A stretch of 9,255 bases of DNA from assembly GCA_036375895.1 (NCBI GenBank), contig DASVBJ010000063.1:1-9255 (forward strand), in the 5' to 3' direction. This DNA is from DASVBJ01 sp036375895. GTDB taxonomy: Bacteria > Actinomycetota > Actinomycetes > JACCUZ01. The notes beneath the pieces are model-generated. The model searched no databases and was not told the DNA's origin. It worked only from the letters and a program-made list of their open reading frames with translations. This document shows positions 1 through 5,479 of this stretch, one piece after another. Position 1 is the first letter of the stretch; every line of letters begins with the position of its first letter. Made by a program: the position numbers and the translations under genes.

Positions 1-1204
1 TGAGCACGATCCGGTCGGTGGCGTCGGCGCCGGTCGGTGCACCGTTGGCGATGTCGACCGACGGGGCCGGCGCGAGGTCGTTGCGGGCTCCCGCCACACC
101 GTCACTCACACAGCGGCCGATGGACGGCTCGAAGGCGTTGCACGAGTCGAATGCCGTGGTCACGGTGCGCGGACGGGTCCACGTGGCGCCCCCGTCGTAC
201 GACTTGATGAGCTGGATCACTCCCTCTCCCGGCGCACCCACGGCGAACTGGTAGTCGAAGACGTAGACGACGCCAGCCGAGTCCGTACGCACGGTGCAGC
301 CCGAGCGGCCGAACCCGTTGCGGCTGTGCGTGTTGTTCGTCGCCGAGGTGACCTGCTTCTGCGTCCACGACTCGCCACCGTCCCGAGAGGTCAGCACGAA
401 CAGCGGCTGGGAGACGCTGGGGCCGGAGCGGAAGCCGGCGTAGCAGACGTAGGCGTTGCCGAAGTGGGGGCTGGAGCTCGCGTTGTCCGCGTAGATCTGC
501 TCCTTGTCGGAGAAGAGTGCCGAGTTCTGCTTGCTCGCGATGACCGGGTCGCTCCAGGCGGAGTTGTCGCCGGCCGCGGCGGCCTGCACGTCGTCGGTGT
601 GCGACACCGCGATCGCCTCGAACCCCTTGAAGGCCGCCGAGCCCGGCAGGTTGGATGCGAGGTTCGCGTAGTACAGCCGGGACCCGTTCTCCCACGAGAA
701 GCCGCCCGGCCCCGGCGCGGGGCCGAAGGCAAGGGCCGCGTCGCCGTCGGAGACCAGGCCGTTGGTGTCGTAGTTCGGCAGCGTCCCGATGTCCCCTGTC
801 TCAGGCGTGCACGGCGGGTCGGTGTCGCCGACGACTCCGGTGCAGTTGCGCGCGCTCAGGCCCGTGTACGTCGGTTGGGTCCAGGTGTGACCGGAGTCGA
901 AGGAGAAGTAGACACCCGAGCCGCCGACCCCGTCGGTGAAGGGGCAGGTGTTGTCGGTGCCCGCGTTGCATGCCTCCATGTCGATGTTGTCGTTCGACCC
1001 CGCGACCAGCACGTTGGGGTTGCTGGGGTCGACAGTGATTGCCGGCTCGTTCTGCTTGTTGGCCGAGAACGGGCCGACCGGGCTGCCATTGGAGATGAGC
1101 ACGTCACCGCCGTTGACCGCCCCGGCCGGAGCCGACGCGAACGCGACCGGGGCGATGGCTAGCGCGCCTGCGGCAATGGCTGACACGACACGTCTTCTGT
1201 GCAC
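1..1204 (-). CDS. Secreted sialidase-like Asp-box (BNR) beta-propeller protein, 3' end missing
   Basis: Read on the minus strand from a GTG at 1204, with GGGAGGC (1208-1214) just upstream as Shine-Dalgarno. The frame stays open for 401 codons and leaves the window. The N-terminus is a Sec signal peptide: basic MHRRR, an Ala/Val-rich core, and a likely cut after Ala-Gly-Ala near residue 29. The mature part has three Asp-box motifs (SxDxGxTW): residues 101-108 (SFDSGHTW), 273-280 (SRDGGESW) and 335-342 (SYDGGATW). Asp boxes sit on the turns of sialidase-fold propellers. Segments such as SDGDAALAFG (152-161) and DKEQIYADN (233-241) are typical of secreted 'exo-alpha-sialidase-like' proteins. The arginine-containing FRIP motif of true sialidases is not visible, so enzyme activity is doubtful; a binding or structural propeller fits as well. 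The protein acts outside the cell. Substrate unknown. The family call is firm, the function is not. It is divergently transcribed from the PRC-barrel gene. Confidence 0.85.
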   Translation of the reverse strand, partial: MHRRRVVSAIAAGALAIAPVAFASAPAGAVNGGDVLISNGSPVGPFSANKQNEPAITVDPSNPNVLVAGSNDNIDMEACNAGTDNTCPFTDGVGGSGVYFSFDSGHTWTQPTYTGLSARNCTGVVGDTDPPCTPETGDIGTLPNYDTNGLVSDGDAALAFGPAPGPGGFSWENGSRLYYANLASNLPGSAAFKGFEAIAVSHTDDVQAAAAGDNSAWSDPVIASKQNSALFSDKEQIYADNASSSPHFGNAYVCYAGFRSGPSVSQPLFVLTSRDGGESWTQKQVTSATNNTHSRNGFGRSGCTVRTDSAGVVYVFDYQFAVGAPGEGVIQLIKSYDGGATWTRPRTVTTAFDSCNAFEPSIGRCVSDGVAGARNDLAPAPSVDIANGAPTGADATDRIVL

Positions 1205-1332
1205 GGCGCCTCCCAGCGTCGGACGGATGACTAGGAGCGGCTCGCTCGCGCCTGCGACACCCCCGTGACGAGCCGTGCGCGAGTCGCCGTGGGACATGAG
1301 CACTATGTGCCGGGGTGTCCGTGTGCGCAATA

Positions 1333-1364
1333 GGCCCCGGCGGATTCACGCGCTCGCCGGGGCC
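1333..1364. promoter_or_regulatory. GC-rich stem-loop, 10-bp perfect arms
   Basis: GGCCCCGGCG at 1333-1342 is the exact reverse complement of CGCCGGGGCC at 1355-1364, with a 12-base loop. All ten pairs are G-C. No T-run follows on either strand, so it is not a textbook intrinsic terminator, although actinobacterial terminators often lack one. It could insulate the two divergent transcription units or lie in a leader or small RNA. Confidence 0.45.
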
Positions 1365-1439
1365 CTTCCCCCGCGTCGGAGACGGCGGCAGGATGTGGAC
1401 ATCCCCGACCCCGGGGACAGCCGCACGCCACTCATCCAG

Positions 1440-1465
1440 ACGATCACGGGCACACGATCACGGGC
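1440..1465 (+). repeat. 12-bp tandem direct repeat, 14-bp period
   Basis: ACGATCACGGGC occurs at 1440-1451 and again at 1454-1465, separated by two bases. It lies about 55 bases upstream of the putative promoter of the PRC-barrel gene. It may be an activator or repressor site, but the period is not a whole helical turn and the copy number is only two. Confidence 0.35.
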
Positions 1466-1519
1466 CAGGGCCGGATCAGCCGGTGAGGTTCCCCAGTCGA
1501 GCCCCGCCGGCGATCCGGT

Positions 1520-1544
1520 TTCGATGCCTGGCACCCGGGCACGG
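1520..1544 (+). promoter_or_regulatory. Putative SigB/SigF-type stress promoter for the PRC-barrel gene
   Basis: GGTTTCG (1519-1525) holds a GTTT -35 element (1520-1523), followed after 15 bases by GGGCAC (1539-1544) as -10. Known consensus for actinobacterial SigF/SigB promoters is about GTTT-N14-16-GGGTAY, so only one -10 base (T to C) departs. The -10 ends 46 bases before the ATG at 1591, a normal leader length. The link fits a PRC-barrel protein, a type often found in stress regulons, but no expression evidence is available here. Confidence 0.4.
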
Positions 1545-1590
1545 CGGATCAGGGAAGGTTCCGCCCGTCTCGAGTCAGCGAGGGAGCGCC

Positions 1591-2451
1591 ATGACCATGC
1601 CGAAGCTGGAGATCGCACAGGGCTGGGTCGGCCAGGAGATCCTCGACGTCCACGGTGAGCGGCTCGGCACCTGCACGAGCATGTACACGGACGACGCCAC
1701 GCTGGTGCCGGAGTGGCTTCGCGTGCAGCTCGCCGACGGCCGCGAGGTGCTGGCGCCGATCCTCGACGCTGCCGGCAGCGACGAGGGGGTGCGCCTGGCA
1801 GTCGACGGAGCCGTCGTCCGTTCCGCGCCCACGTCGGGCACACACGGGCACGCCACCGAGACCGAGGAGATGGATCTCTACCGTCACTACGGCATCCCGC
1901 ACTCGACCGCGGCCTCCAGCACGGTCCTTCCGCCGATCGACACCTCCCGCGGCGGTGCCGCGCCAGGTGTCATGAGGCACTGGATGAAGCCTCTCCTCGT
2001 TGCCGCTGGAGCGGGTGCCGCGGCGGCCGCCGTCGGGACGATGGGCGTACGCAGGTGGCGGGCACGCGCGACCCCTCCCCGGGTGCGGTGGGCACGGTCC
2101 GGCCGGGAGCGGGCGGGCCGGGTCGGCGGCGCCGCCGCTCGGGGGACGATGAGCACGGCCGCTGCCGGTGTCATGGCCGGTCAGGCCCTCGCGGGTCCGG
2201 CCGGGCGCCTGAGCCGGCGGTCCGCGCAGGCCGTCACCAGCGCGACCGCCGGGGCCGTGCCGATCGTGGCCGCCGGCGCCGCCGAGGCGCAACGCGCGGT
2301 CCGTCGCACGCCGCGCGGCGCGGTGATGATCGCCGGCGCCGGCTTCGTGCTCGGCTATGCCGTCAGGGCGCTGACCCGTCGACGCGCGGTGCACGAGGAG
2401 GTCCCGCTGCTCGAGCCGGGCGCCGAGGCCGGGAGCGACGTCACCGGCTGA
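1591..2451 (+). CDS. PRC-barrel domain protein with C-terminal membrane segments
   Basis: 286 residues from ATG 1591, with GAGGGAG (1580-1586) four bases upstream. The frame is open further upstream to 1315, but that part has no ribosome site and no domain-like sequence. Residues about 8-80 form a PRC-barrel-like beta domain: VGQEILDVHGERLGT, then MYTDD..LVPEWLRV and REVLAPI. PRC-barrels occur in RNA-processing factors and in photosynthetic reaction centres, and in many small actinobacterial proteins of unknown role. After a linker rich in Ser, Thr and Pro (85-127) there is a hydrophobic segment (about 132-153), an Ala/Gly/Arg-rich stretch (about 180-235), and a second hydrophobic segment (about 243-261) flanked by arginines, ending in an acidic tail. 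The protein is therefore probably anchored at the membrane, with the barrel in the cytoplasm. Molecular function unknown. A SigF-like promoter lies upstream. Confidence 0.8.
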   Translation: MTMPKLEIAQGWVGQEILDVHGERLGTCTSMYTDDATLVPEWLRVQLADGREVLAPILDAAGSDEGVRLAVDGAVVRSAPTSGTHGHATETEEMDLYRHYGIPHSTAASSTVLPPIDTSRGGAAPGVMRHWMKPLLVAAGAGAAAAAVGTMGVRRWRARATPPRVRWARSGRERAGRVGGAAARGTMSTAAAGVMAGQALAGPAGRLSRRSAQAVTSATAGAVPIVAAGAAEAQRAVRRTPRGAVMIAGAGFVLGYAVRALTRRRAVHEEVPLLEPGAEAGSDVTG

Positions 2452-2476
2452 TCCACAGGACGGCCGGCTGGTTCAC

Positions 2477-2516
2477 CGGTTGTGTCGGCGGCCGCTGCCA
2501 GCATCGGCGGCAACCG
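2477..2516 (+). promoter_or_regulatory. Possible leader stem-loop before the DUF4262 gene
   Basis: CGGTTG (2477-2482) is the reverse complement of CAACCG (2511-2516), and GCCG (2491-2494) can pair with CGGC (2505-2508) inside it. The outer arm ends four bases before the GGAGGT ribosome site. Pairing is interrupted by bulges, so the structure is only suggestive. The 80-base gap it sits in could also hold the gene's own promoter; none is obvious. Confidence 0.25.
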
Positions 2517-2531
2517 ACCCGGAGGTGCGCC

Positions 2532-3041
2532 ATGAACCAAGCCCAGCTGATCGCCTGGCTCGACCAGGAGGATGCCCGCGTCTCGTCCTACATCCGCGAG
2601 TTCGGCGTCTCGATCGAGTACGTCGGTGGAGGCATCTGCTCCGCGCCCGGCTGCGCCTGCGGAGCGGACGACGAGGGGCCGCCGTTCGCGTACACCATCG
2701 GGCTCTTCGGACTGGGCCATCCGGAGCTGCTCATCTTCGGCGTCAACGCCGGCACGGCCCTTGGCGTGCTCAACGAGCTGAGCGACCGCGTGCGACGCGG
2801 CGCGAACCTCGTGCCCGGTGAGCTGCTGACCTGCGGGCAGTGGCCGCACCGCATCGTCCCGGAGGTGGTTCCGAACCCGGGAGAGATCGTCTTCGGGGCC
2901 AACCGCCACTACCAGCGGCCGGACGCCGCGTCGGTGCCGGTGCTGCAGCTCAGCTACGACGACGCGGCGGGCAGGTTCCCGTGGGAGCCGGGCCACACCG
3001 CGCCGGAGATGCAGCCCCGACCCGGCACGTTCCGGGCCTGA
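2532..3041 (+). CDS. DUF4262 domain protein
   Basis: 169 residues from ATG 2532, with a perfect GGAGGT (2521-2526) five bases upstream. The sequence matches the DUF4262 pattern: PPFAYTIGLFGLGHPELLIFG (about 50-70) near the start of the domain, LNELSDRVRRGANL in the middle, and QLSYDDAAGRFPWEPGH near the end. This family is widespread in actinobacteria and has no established biochemical role. Between the first beta strand and the PPFAYT block there is a cysteine-rich loop, C36-x4-C41-x-C43, followed by acidic residues, which could bind a metal or form a disulfide. No signal peptide or membrane segment is visible, so it is probably cytoplasmic. It lies 80 bases behind the PRC-barrel gene, perhaps co-transcribed, and converges on the DUF3293 gene with a 42-base gap that contains no clear terminator. 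Confidence 0.85.
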   Translation: MNQAQLIAWLDQEDARVSSYIREFGVSIEYVGGGICSAPGCACGADDEGPPFAYTIGLFGLGHPELLIFGVNAGTALGVLNELSDRVRRGANLVPGELLTCGQWPHRIVPEVVPNPGEIVFGANRHYQRPDAASVPVLQLSYDDAAGRFPWEPGHTAPEMQPRPGTFRA

Positions 3042-3083
3042 GCGGGAGCCCGGCCGTGCGCGTCGAGCCGAGCAGAGCCCGGC

Positions 3084-3911
3084 CTACCCCGCCGACGGTC
3101 TCGCTGAGCCGTCCCACTGCCAGCCGCCCCACCGGCTGGGGACCGACAACTGCGACAGGGCGAGCGCCGAGCCGTGCGACACCTCCGGCTTGCGACCGTC
3201 GGCACAGGTCTCACACCCGAGCAGCACGGACAGCAGTCGCCGGTGCTGCTCCCATACCGCGCCGGCCTCGATCGAGCGGCCGACCACCGGGCTGCCCGGG
3301 CTGCCGCACCGCTGCCCGGGCGCCCCGGCTCGCAGCATCGGGCACGTGGCAGGTGCCGGGCGCACCTCCCATCCGGGGGCGCTCACCGGCGGCAGATCGA
3401 CAAGACCAGTGGGTACGACGTGCAGGCCCGCCGCGTCGAGCCGCACCACCGCGGGCTGACCGAGCAGTCGTCCGAGGGCGGCGGCGCCGTCCGGTGAGAA
3501 GTCGTCGAGGATCACCGACTCCTCGACCCAGGCGCGACCCGCCTCGTACGTCACGGCCAGCCAGTAGTCGACAGCCATTGCTGCGAGGTGCCGGCGCAGG
3601 CCCTCACCGCCGGTCAGGTTCCGCATCAGGGTCGTCGGCTCGCCGCGCGGGTTCCACGCGCTGACCAGGTAGGCCGGCAGCGGGAACGGCGAGGCTGCGG
3701 TCGGGGTGGACGTCGGGACGGAGGTCGGCACGATGTCGACCGAGCCCTGGTCGACCCGCAGCCGGATCCGCTGGTTCAGGTAGGAGTCCGCGATCGACTG
3801 GCTCGGCGCCTGCCGGGCGAGATCGGCTGTGCGCCGGTCAGCCAGTGGTGGGCAAGGGACGTCGATGTGCGCGGCACGGTCGAAGGGTCGTCGGAAGACG
3901 GCGTCGGACAT
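3084..3911 (-). CDS. DUF3293 domain protein with C-terminal cysteine motif
   Basis: 275 residues from ATG 3911 (MSDAVF...), preceded on its strand by GGGAG eight bases upstream. An upstream in-frame start at 4007 adds 32 low-complexity residues and lacks a ribosome site. Residues about 40-165 match DUF3293: an N-terminal Y-L-N-Q block, then YLVSAWNPRG (81-90), RNL (97-99), RAWVEESVIL (126-135), and LGRLLGQPAVVRL (146-158). The family has no assigned function. A 13-residue Ser/Thr/Pro stretch (62-75) splits the N-terminal strand from the AWNPRG block. The C-terminal part (about 181-240) carries C190, C202, C233 and C236, the last two as CETC, and a W-x2-HRRLL helix between them. This could be a small zinc site or treble-clef-like appendage; that is inference. 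Cytoplasmic. Convergent with DUF4262 and divergent from the M50 gene. Confidence 0.75.
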   Translation of the reverse strand: MSDAVFRRPFDRAAHIDVPCPPLADRRTADLARQAPSQSIADSYLNQRIRLRVDQGSVDIVPTSVPTSTPTAASPFPLPAYLVSAWNPRGEPTTLMRNLTGGEGLRRHLAAMAVDYWLAVTYEAGRAWVEESVILDDFSPDGAAALGRLLGQPAVVRLDAAGLHVVPTGLVDLPPVSAPGWEVRPAPATCPMLRAGAPGQRCGSPGSPVVGRSIEAGAVWEQHRRLLSVLLGCETCADGRKPEVSHGSALALSQLSVPSRWGGWQWDGSARPSAG

Positions 3912-4063
3912 GAGTGAGCTCCCAGGGCTCGGAGGCCCCGGATCGACCGCGGCCCGCGTCGTTGCCCGCAGCGGACGCCGCGGACCGGGTCTTCTCCCGG
4001 AGGGCACCGTGACGCGGAAGTCCGGTTGCCCCAGCGGCTGGCCGGGAGGCGTGCACCGCTGTG

Positions 4064-4121
4064 TCGTGACCCGGGAGCAACCTAGCCACCGACACCGACA
4101 GACCTGGTCGGTGCGTCACGA
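4064..4121. promoter_or_regulatory. Nested inverted repeats upstream of the M50 gene
   Basis: TCGTGAC (4064-4070) is mirrored by GTCACGA (4115-4121). Between them, CACCGAC (4093-4099) is mirrored by GTCGGTG (4107-4113) with a 7-base spacer. The inner site has the size of a dimeric repressor operator; the left half is preceded by another CACCGA copy (4087-4092). It lies in the 255-base divergent gap between the DUF3293 and M50 genes and could control either. No sigma factor consensus was recognised nearby. Confidence 0.35.
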
Positions 4122-4166
4122 TTGACTCGACGCAAAGGTCCCGGCGGCGACGGAGGCATCACGCGC

Positions 4167-4871
4167 ATGGGTGTCCCCGGCGAGATCTGGGACGGGTTGC
4201 TGGCCACCCAGCCGCGGCCCGCGACCTGGGTGGTCGCGACCACCGCCGCGGCCGCCGGCGCGCTCGTGCTCGCTCCGCGCAGCTGGCCGGTCGTACGCCA
4301 CGTGGTGACCCTGGTCCACGAGGGCGCCCATGGGCTCGGCGCGCTGCTCACCGGACGGCGGCTCGCCGGCATCCGGCTGCACTCGGACACCTCGGGGGTC
4401 GCCGTGTCGGTCGGTCGCCGGACCGGGCCGGGCGTGGTCCTGACCACGGCTGCCGGCTACCCGGGGCCTGGCCTGGTCGGGCTCGCCTCGGCGTACCTGC
4501 TGACCACCGGGCACGCCGTCGGCCTGCTGTGGGGGCTGCTGGCGCTGCTCGCGCTCGTCCTGCTGCAGATCCGCAACTGGTTCGGGCTCTGGTCGGTGGT
4601 CGCGACCACGGGTGTCCTCCTCGGCGTGACCCTGTGGGTGCCTGACCAGGGGCAGAGCGCGTTCGCCTACCTGGTCACCTGGTTCCTGCTGCTGGCGTCA
4701 CCACGACCGGTGCTCGAGCTGCAACGGCAACGGCGAAGGGCGCGGACCCGCGACTCCGACGCCGACCAGCTGGCCCGGCTGACGGGCCTACCCGCGATCG
4801 TGTGGGTGGCGCTGTTCCTCGGCTCGACCCTCGGGTCGCTCGTGCTCGGCGCCCGGTGGCTTCTGGCGTGA
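4167..4871 (+). CDS. M50 (M50B-like) membrane zinc metallopeptidase
   Basis: 234 residues from ATG 4167, with GGAGG (4152-4156) ten bases upstream. A TTG at 4122 in the same frame would add 15 residues but has no ribosome site. The protein is mostly hydrophobic, with segments at about 19-36, 89-135 (two or three), 139-158, 165-180 and 212-233. The second helix carries the zinc motif H51-E-G-A-H55 (LVHEGAHGLGALLTGRR), in which the two histidines bind zinc and the glutamate activates water. AAGYPGPGLVG (95-105) and IRNWFGLW (135-142) match conserved blocks of the small M50B group. The classical NPDG motif of site-2 proteases is not seen, so the third zinc ligand is uncertain. Such enzymes cut substrates within the membrane; the substrate here is unknown and no partner gene (sigma or anti-sigma factor) is next to it. 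Basic and acidic residues form a cytoplasmic loop at about 190-208. Confidence 0.75.
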   Translation: MGVPGEIWDGLLATQPRPATWVVATTAAAAGALVLAPRSWPVVRHVVTLVHEGAHGLGALLTGRRLAGIRLHSDTSGVAVSVGRRTGPGVVLTTAAGYPGPGLVGLASAYLLTTGHAVGLLWGLLALLALVLLQIRNWFGLWSVVATTGVLLGVTLWVPDQGQSAFAYLVTWFLLLASPRPVLELQRQRRRARTRDSDADQLARLTGLPAIVWVALFLGSTLGSLVLGARWLLA

Positions 4872-4872
4872 C

Positions 4873-4893
4873 GGAGGCCTCCCCGTTGACGGG
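4873..4893. terminator. Possible bidirectional terminator between converging genes
   Basis: The 22 bases between the two facing stop codons contain a perfect 10-bp palindrome GGAGGCCTCC (4873-4882) and an overlapping small hairpin CCCG-TTGA-CGGG (4882-4893). The position is right for a shared terminator, but the stems are short and no T-run follows, so the call is weak. Confidence 0.3.
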
Positions 4894-5313
4894 TCAGGCG
4901 GCCGCGTGGGCGGCCGGGACCACCCGGGACCCGTAGAGCGTCACGACGTGGACGCCGAGGAGGCGCACCCCGTCGCCGCACGCCCGTTGCGCGGCCCGGC
5001 ACCACGCACGGTCGGCCGCGGTGATGCTCAGTCCGTCCTTGCGGGCGATGGCGACCAGCAGGGAGCCCACGCCGGCCATCGGGGACACGAACAGGTTGAA
5101 GGCCCGCTCCATGTCCTGGTCGGAGACCTCGTCGTCCAGGTCGCTCACGACGAAGGGCTGGACCAGCCTGGCCTGCCCGTCGCAGGCCAGCACGACGAGC
5201 GCGCCGCGCTCGCGGTCTGCCGCGGACACGAAGAGGTCCAGGACGTCGGCGACGAGCCGGGGCTCGGTCAGCGGGCGGTCCGGCCAGTCGTCGGGAAGGT
5301 CGTCGAAGCTCAT
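4894..5313 (-). CDS. Small conserved-looking protein with a degenerate JAB/RadC-like C-terminal half
   Basis: 139 residues from ATG 5313 (MSFDDLPDDWPDRPLT...). An ATG at 5322 would add three residues; neither has a strong ribosome site. The frame extends far upstream, but that part is antisense to the DinB gene. The first half has a helix (residues about 17-33) and strands GALVVLACD and ARLVQPFVV. The second half (about 80-130) reads SLLVAIARKDGLSITAADRAW...GVRLLGVHVVT, whose order of strand, short loop, Ser/Thr-x-x-Asp, helix and terminal strand resembles the JAB/MPN fold of RadC. The metal-binding HxHPSG there is replaced by ARKDGL, so any such domain would be inactive. I do not recognise a named family and assign no function. 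No signal peptide or membrane segment. Convergent with the M50 gene and divergent from the DinB gene. Confidence 0.65.
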   Translation of the reverse strand: MSFDDLPDDWPDRPLTEPRLVADVLDLFVSAADRERGALVVLACDGQARLVQPFVVSDLDDEVSDQDMERAFNLFVSPMAGVGSLLVAIARKDGLSITAADRAWCRAAQRACGDGVRLLGVHVVTLYGSRVVPAAHAAA

Positions 5314-5353
5314 GCCGTCCATCGTGCCGACACCGCGCGACGCGTCCGCCGAG

Positions 5354-5362
5354 TTGTCCACA
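5354..5362 (+). promoter_or_regulatory. Consensus actinobacterial DnaA box
   Basis: TTGTCCACA matches exactly the 9-mer described as the preferred DnaA box in Streptomyces and mycobacteria. It lies in the 166-base divergent spacer, 41 bases from the minus-strand start. A single 9-mer may occur by chance, and no cluster of boxes or AT-rich unwinding region makes this a replication origin; a regulatory or titration site is the more likely role if it is real. Confidence 0.4.
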
Positions 5363-5410
5363 GCGGCGCGACCGGACGGTGTTGTCAGGGCGTTCGCCTC
5401 TGGCCGACGG

Positions 5411-5467
5411 GGATCGCGGCGCAGTCGAGTCGAAGGTGGACAGACCGTGGACACCCGACCGCGATCC
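5411..5467 (+). promoter_or_regulatory. Inverted repeat with repeated GTGGACA next to the DinB ribosome site
   Basis: GGATCGCGG (5411-5419) is the exact reverse complement of CCGCGATCC (5459-5467), and the right arm ends at the base before GAGGAGGT (5468-5475). The 39-base interior contains GTGGACA twice, at 5436-5442 and 5447-5453, 11 bases apart, about one helical turn. The same heptamer lies inverted in the DnaA box at 5355-5361. This could be a translation-controlling hairpin, an operator, or both. Confidence 0.4.
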
Positions 5468-5479
5468 GAGGAGGTCGCC

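Larger units (their letters stand above)
1205..1590. other. Divergent intergenic spacer with regulatory-looking sequence
   Basis: These 386 bases separate two outward-facing genes. I see no credible coding frame: the frame running into the PRC-barrel gene from 1315 lacks a ribosome site and family-like sequence. The spacer holds a 10-bp GC hairpin (1333-1364), a near-match to a DnaA box inside a small palindrome (TGTGGACAT at 1394-1402; GGATGT-GG-ACATCC at 1391-1404), a 12-bp direct repeat (1440-1465), and a stress-sigma-type promoter match (1520-1544). I found no convincing -35/-10 pair for the minus-strand gene. Confidence 0.6.

Noticed and set aside
326..1162. 278-codon plus-strand frame
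   Set aside because: Antisense to the Asp-box protein, whose signal peptide, start site and three motifs are clear.
1315..1590. Upstream extension of the PRC-barrel frame from a GTG at 1315
   Set aside because: No ribosome site, low-complexity Pro/Arg/Gly sequence, and the ATG at 1591 has a good GAGGGAG box directly before the domain.
1549..2394. 281-codon minus-strand frame
   Set aside because: Antisense shadow of the PRC-barrel gene, caused by GC-biased codon use.
1713..2531. Long plus-strand frame running through the PRC-barrel gene into the DUF4262 gene
   Set aside because: It overlaps the PRC-barrel gene in another frame with Arg-rich, non-protein-like sequence; only the part from 2532 is family-like and has a ribosome site.
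3046..3084. Direct repeat of AGCCCGGCC between two converging genes as a terminator
   Set aside because: The copies are direct, not inverted, so they cannot form a hairpin; a similar GTCGAGC...GAGCCCGG string inside the SEDS gene start looks like composition bias.
5354..5453. Replication origin
   Set aside because: Only one exact DnaA box, no AT-rich unwinding region, and no dnaA, dnaN or parAB genes nearby.
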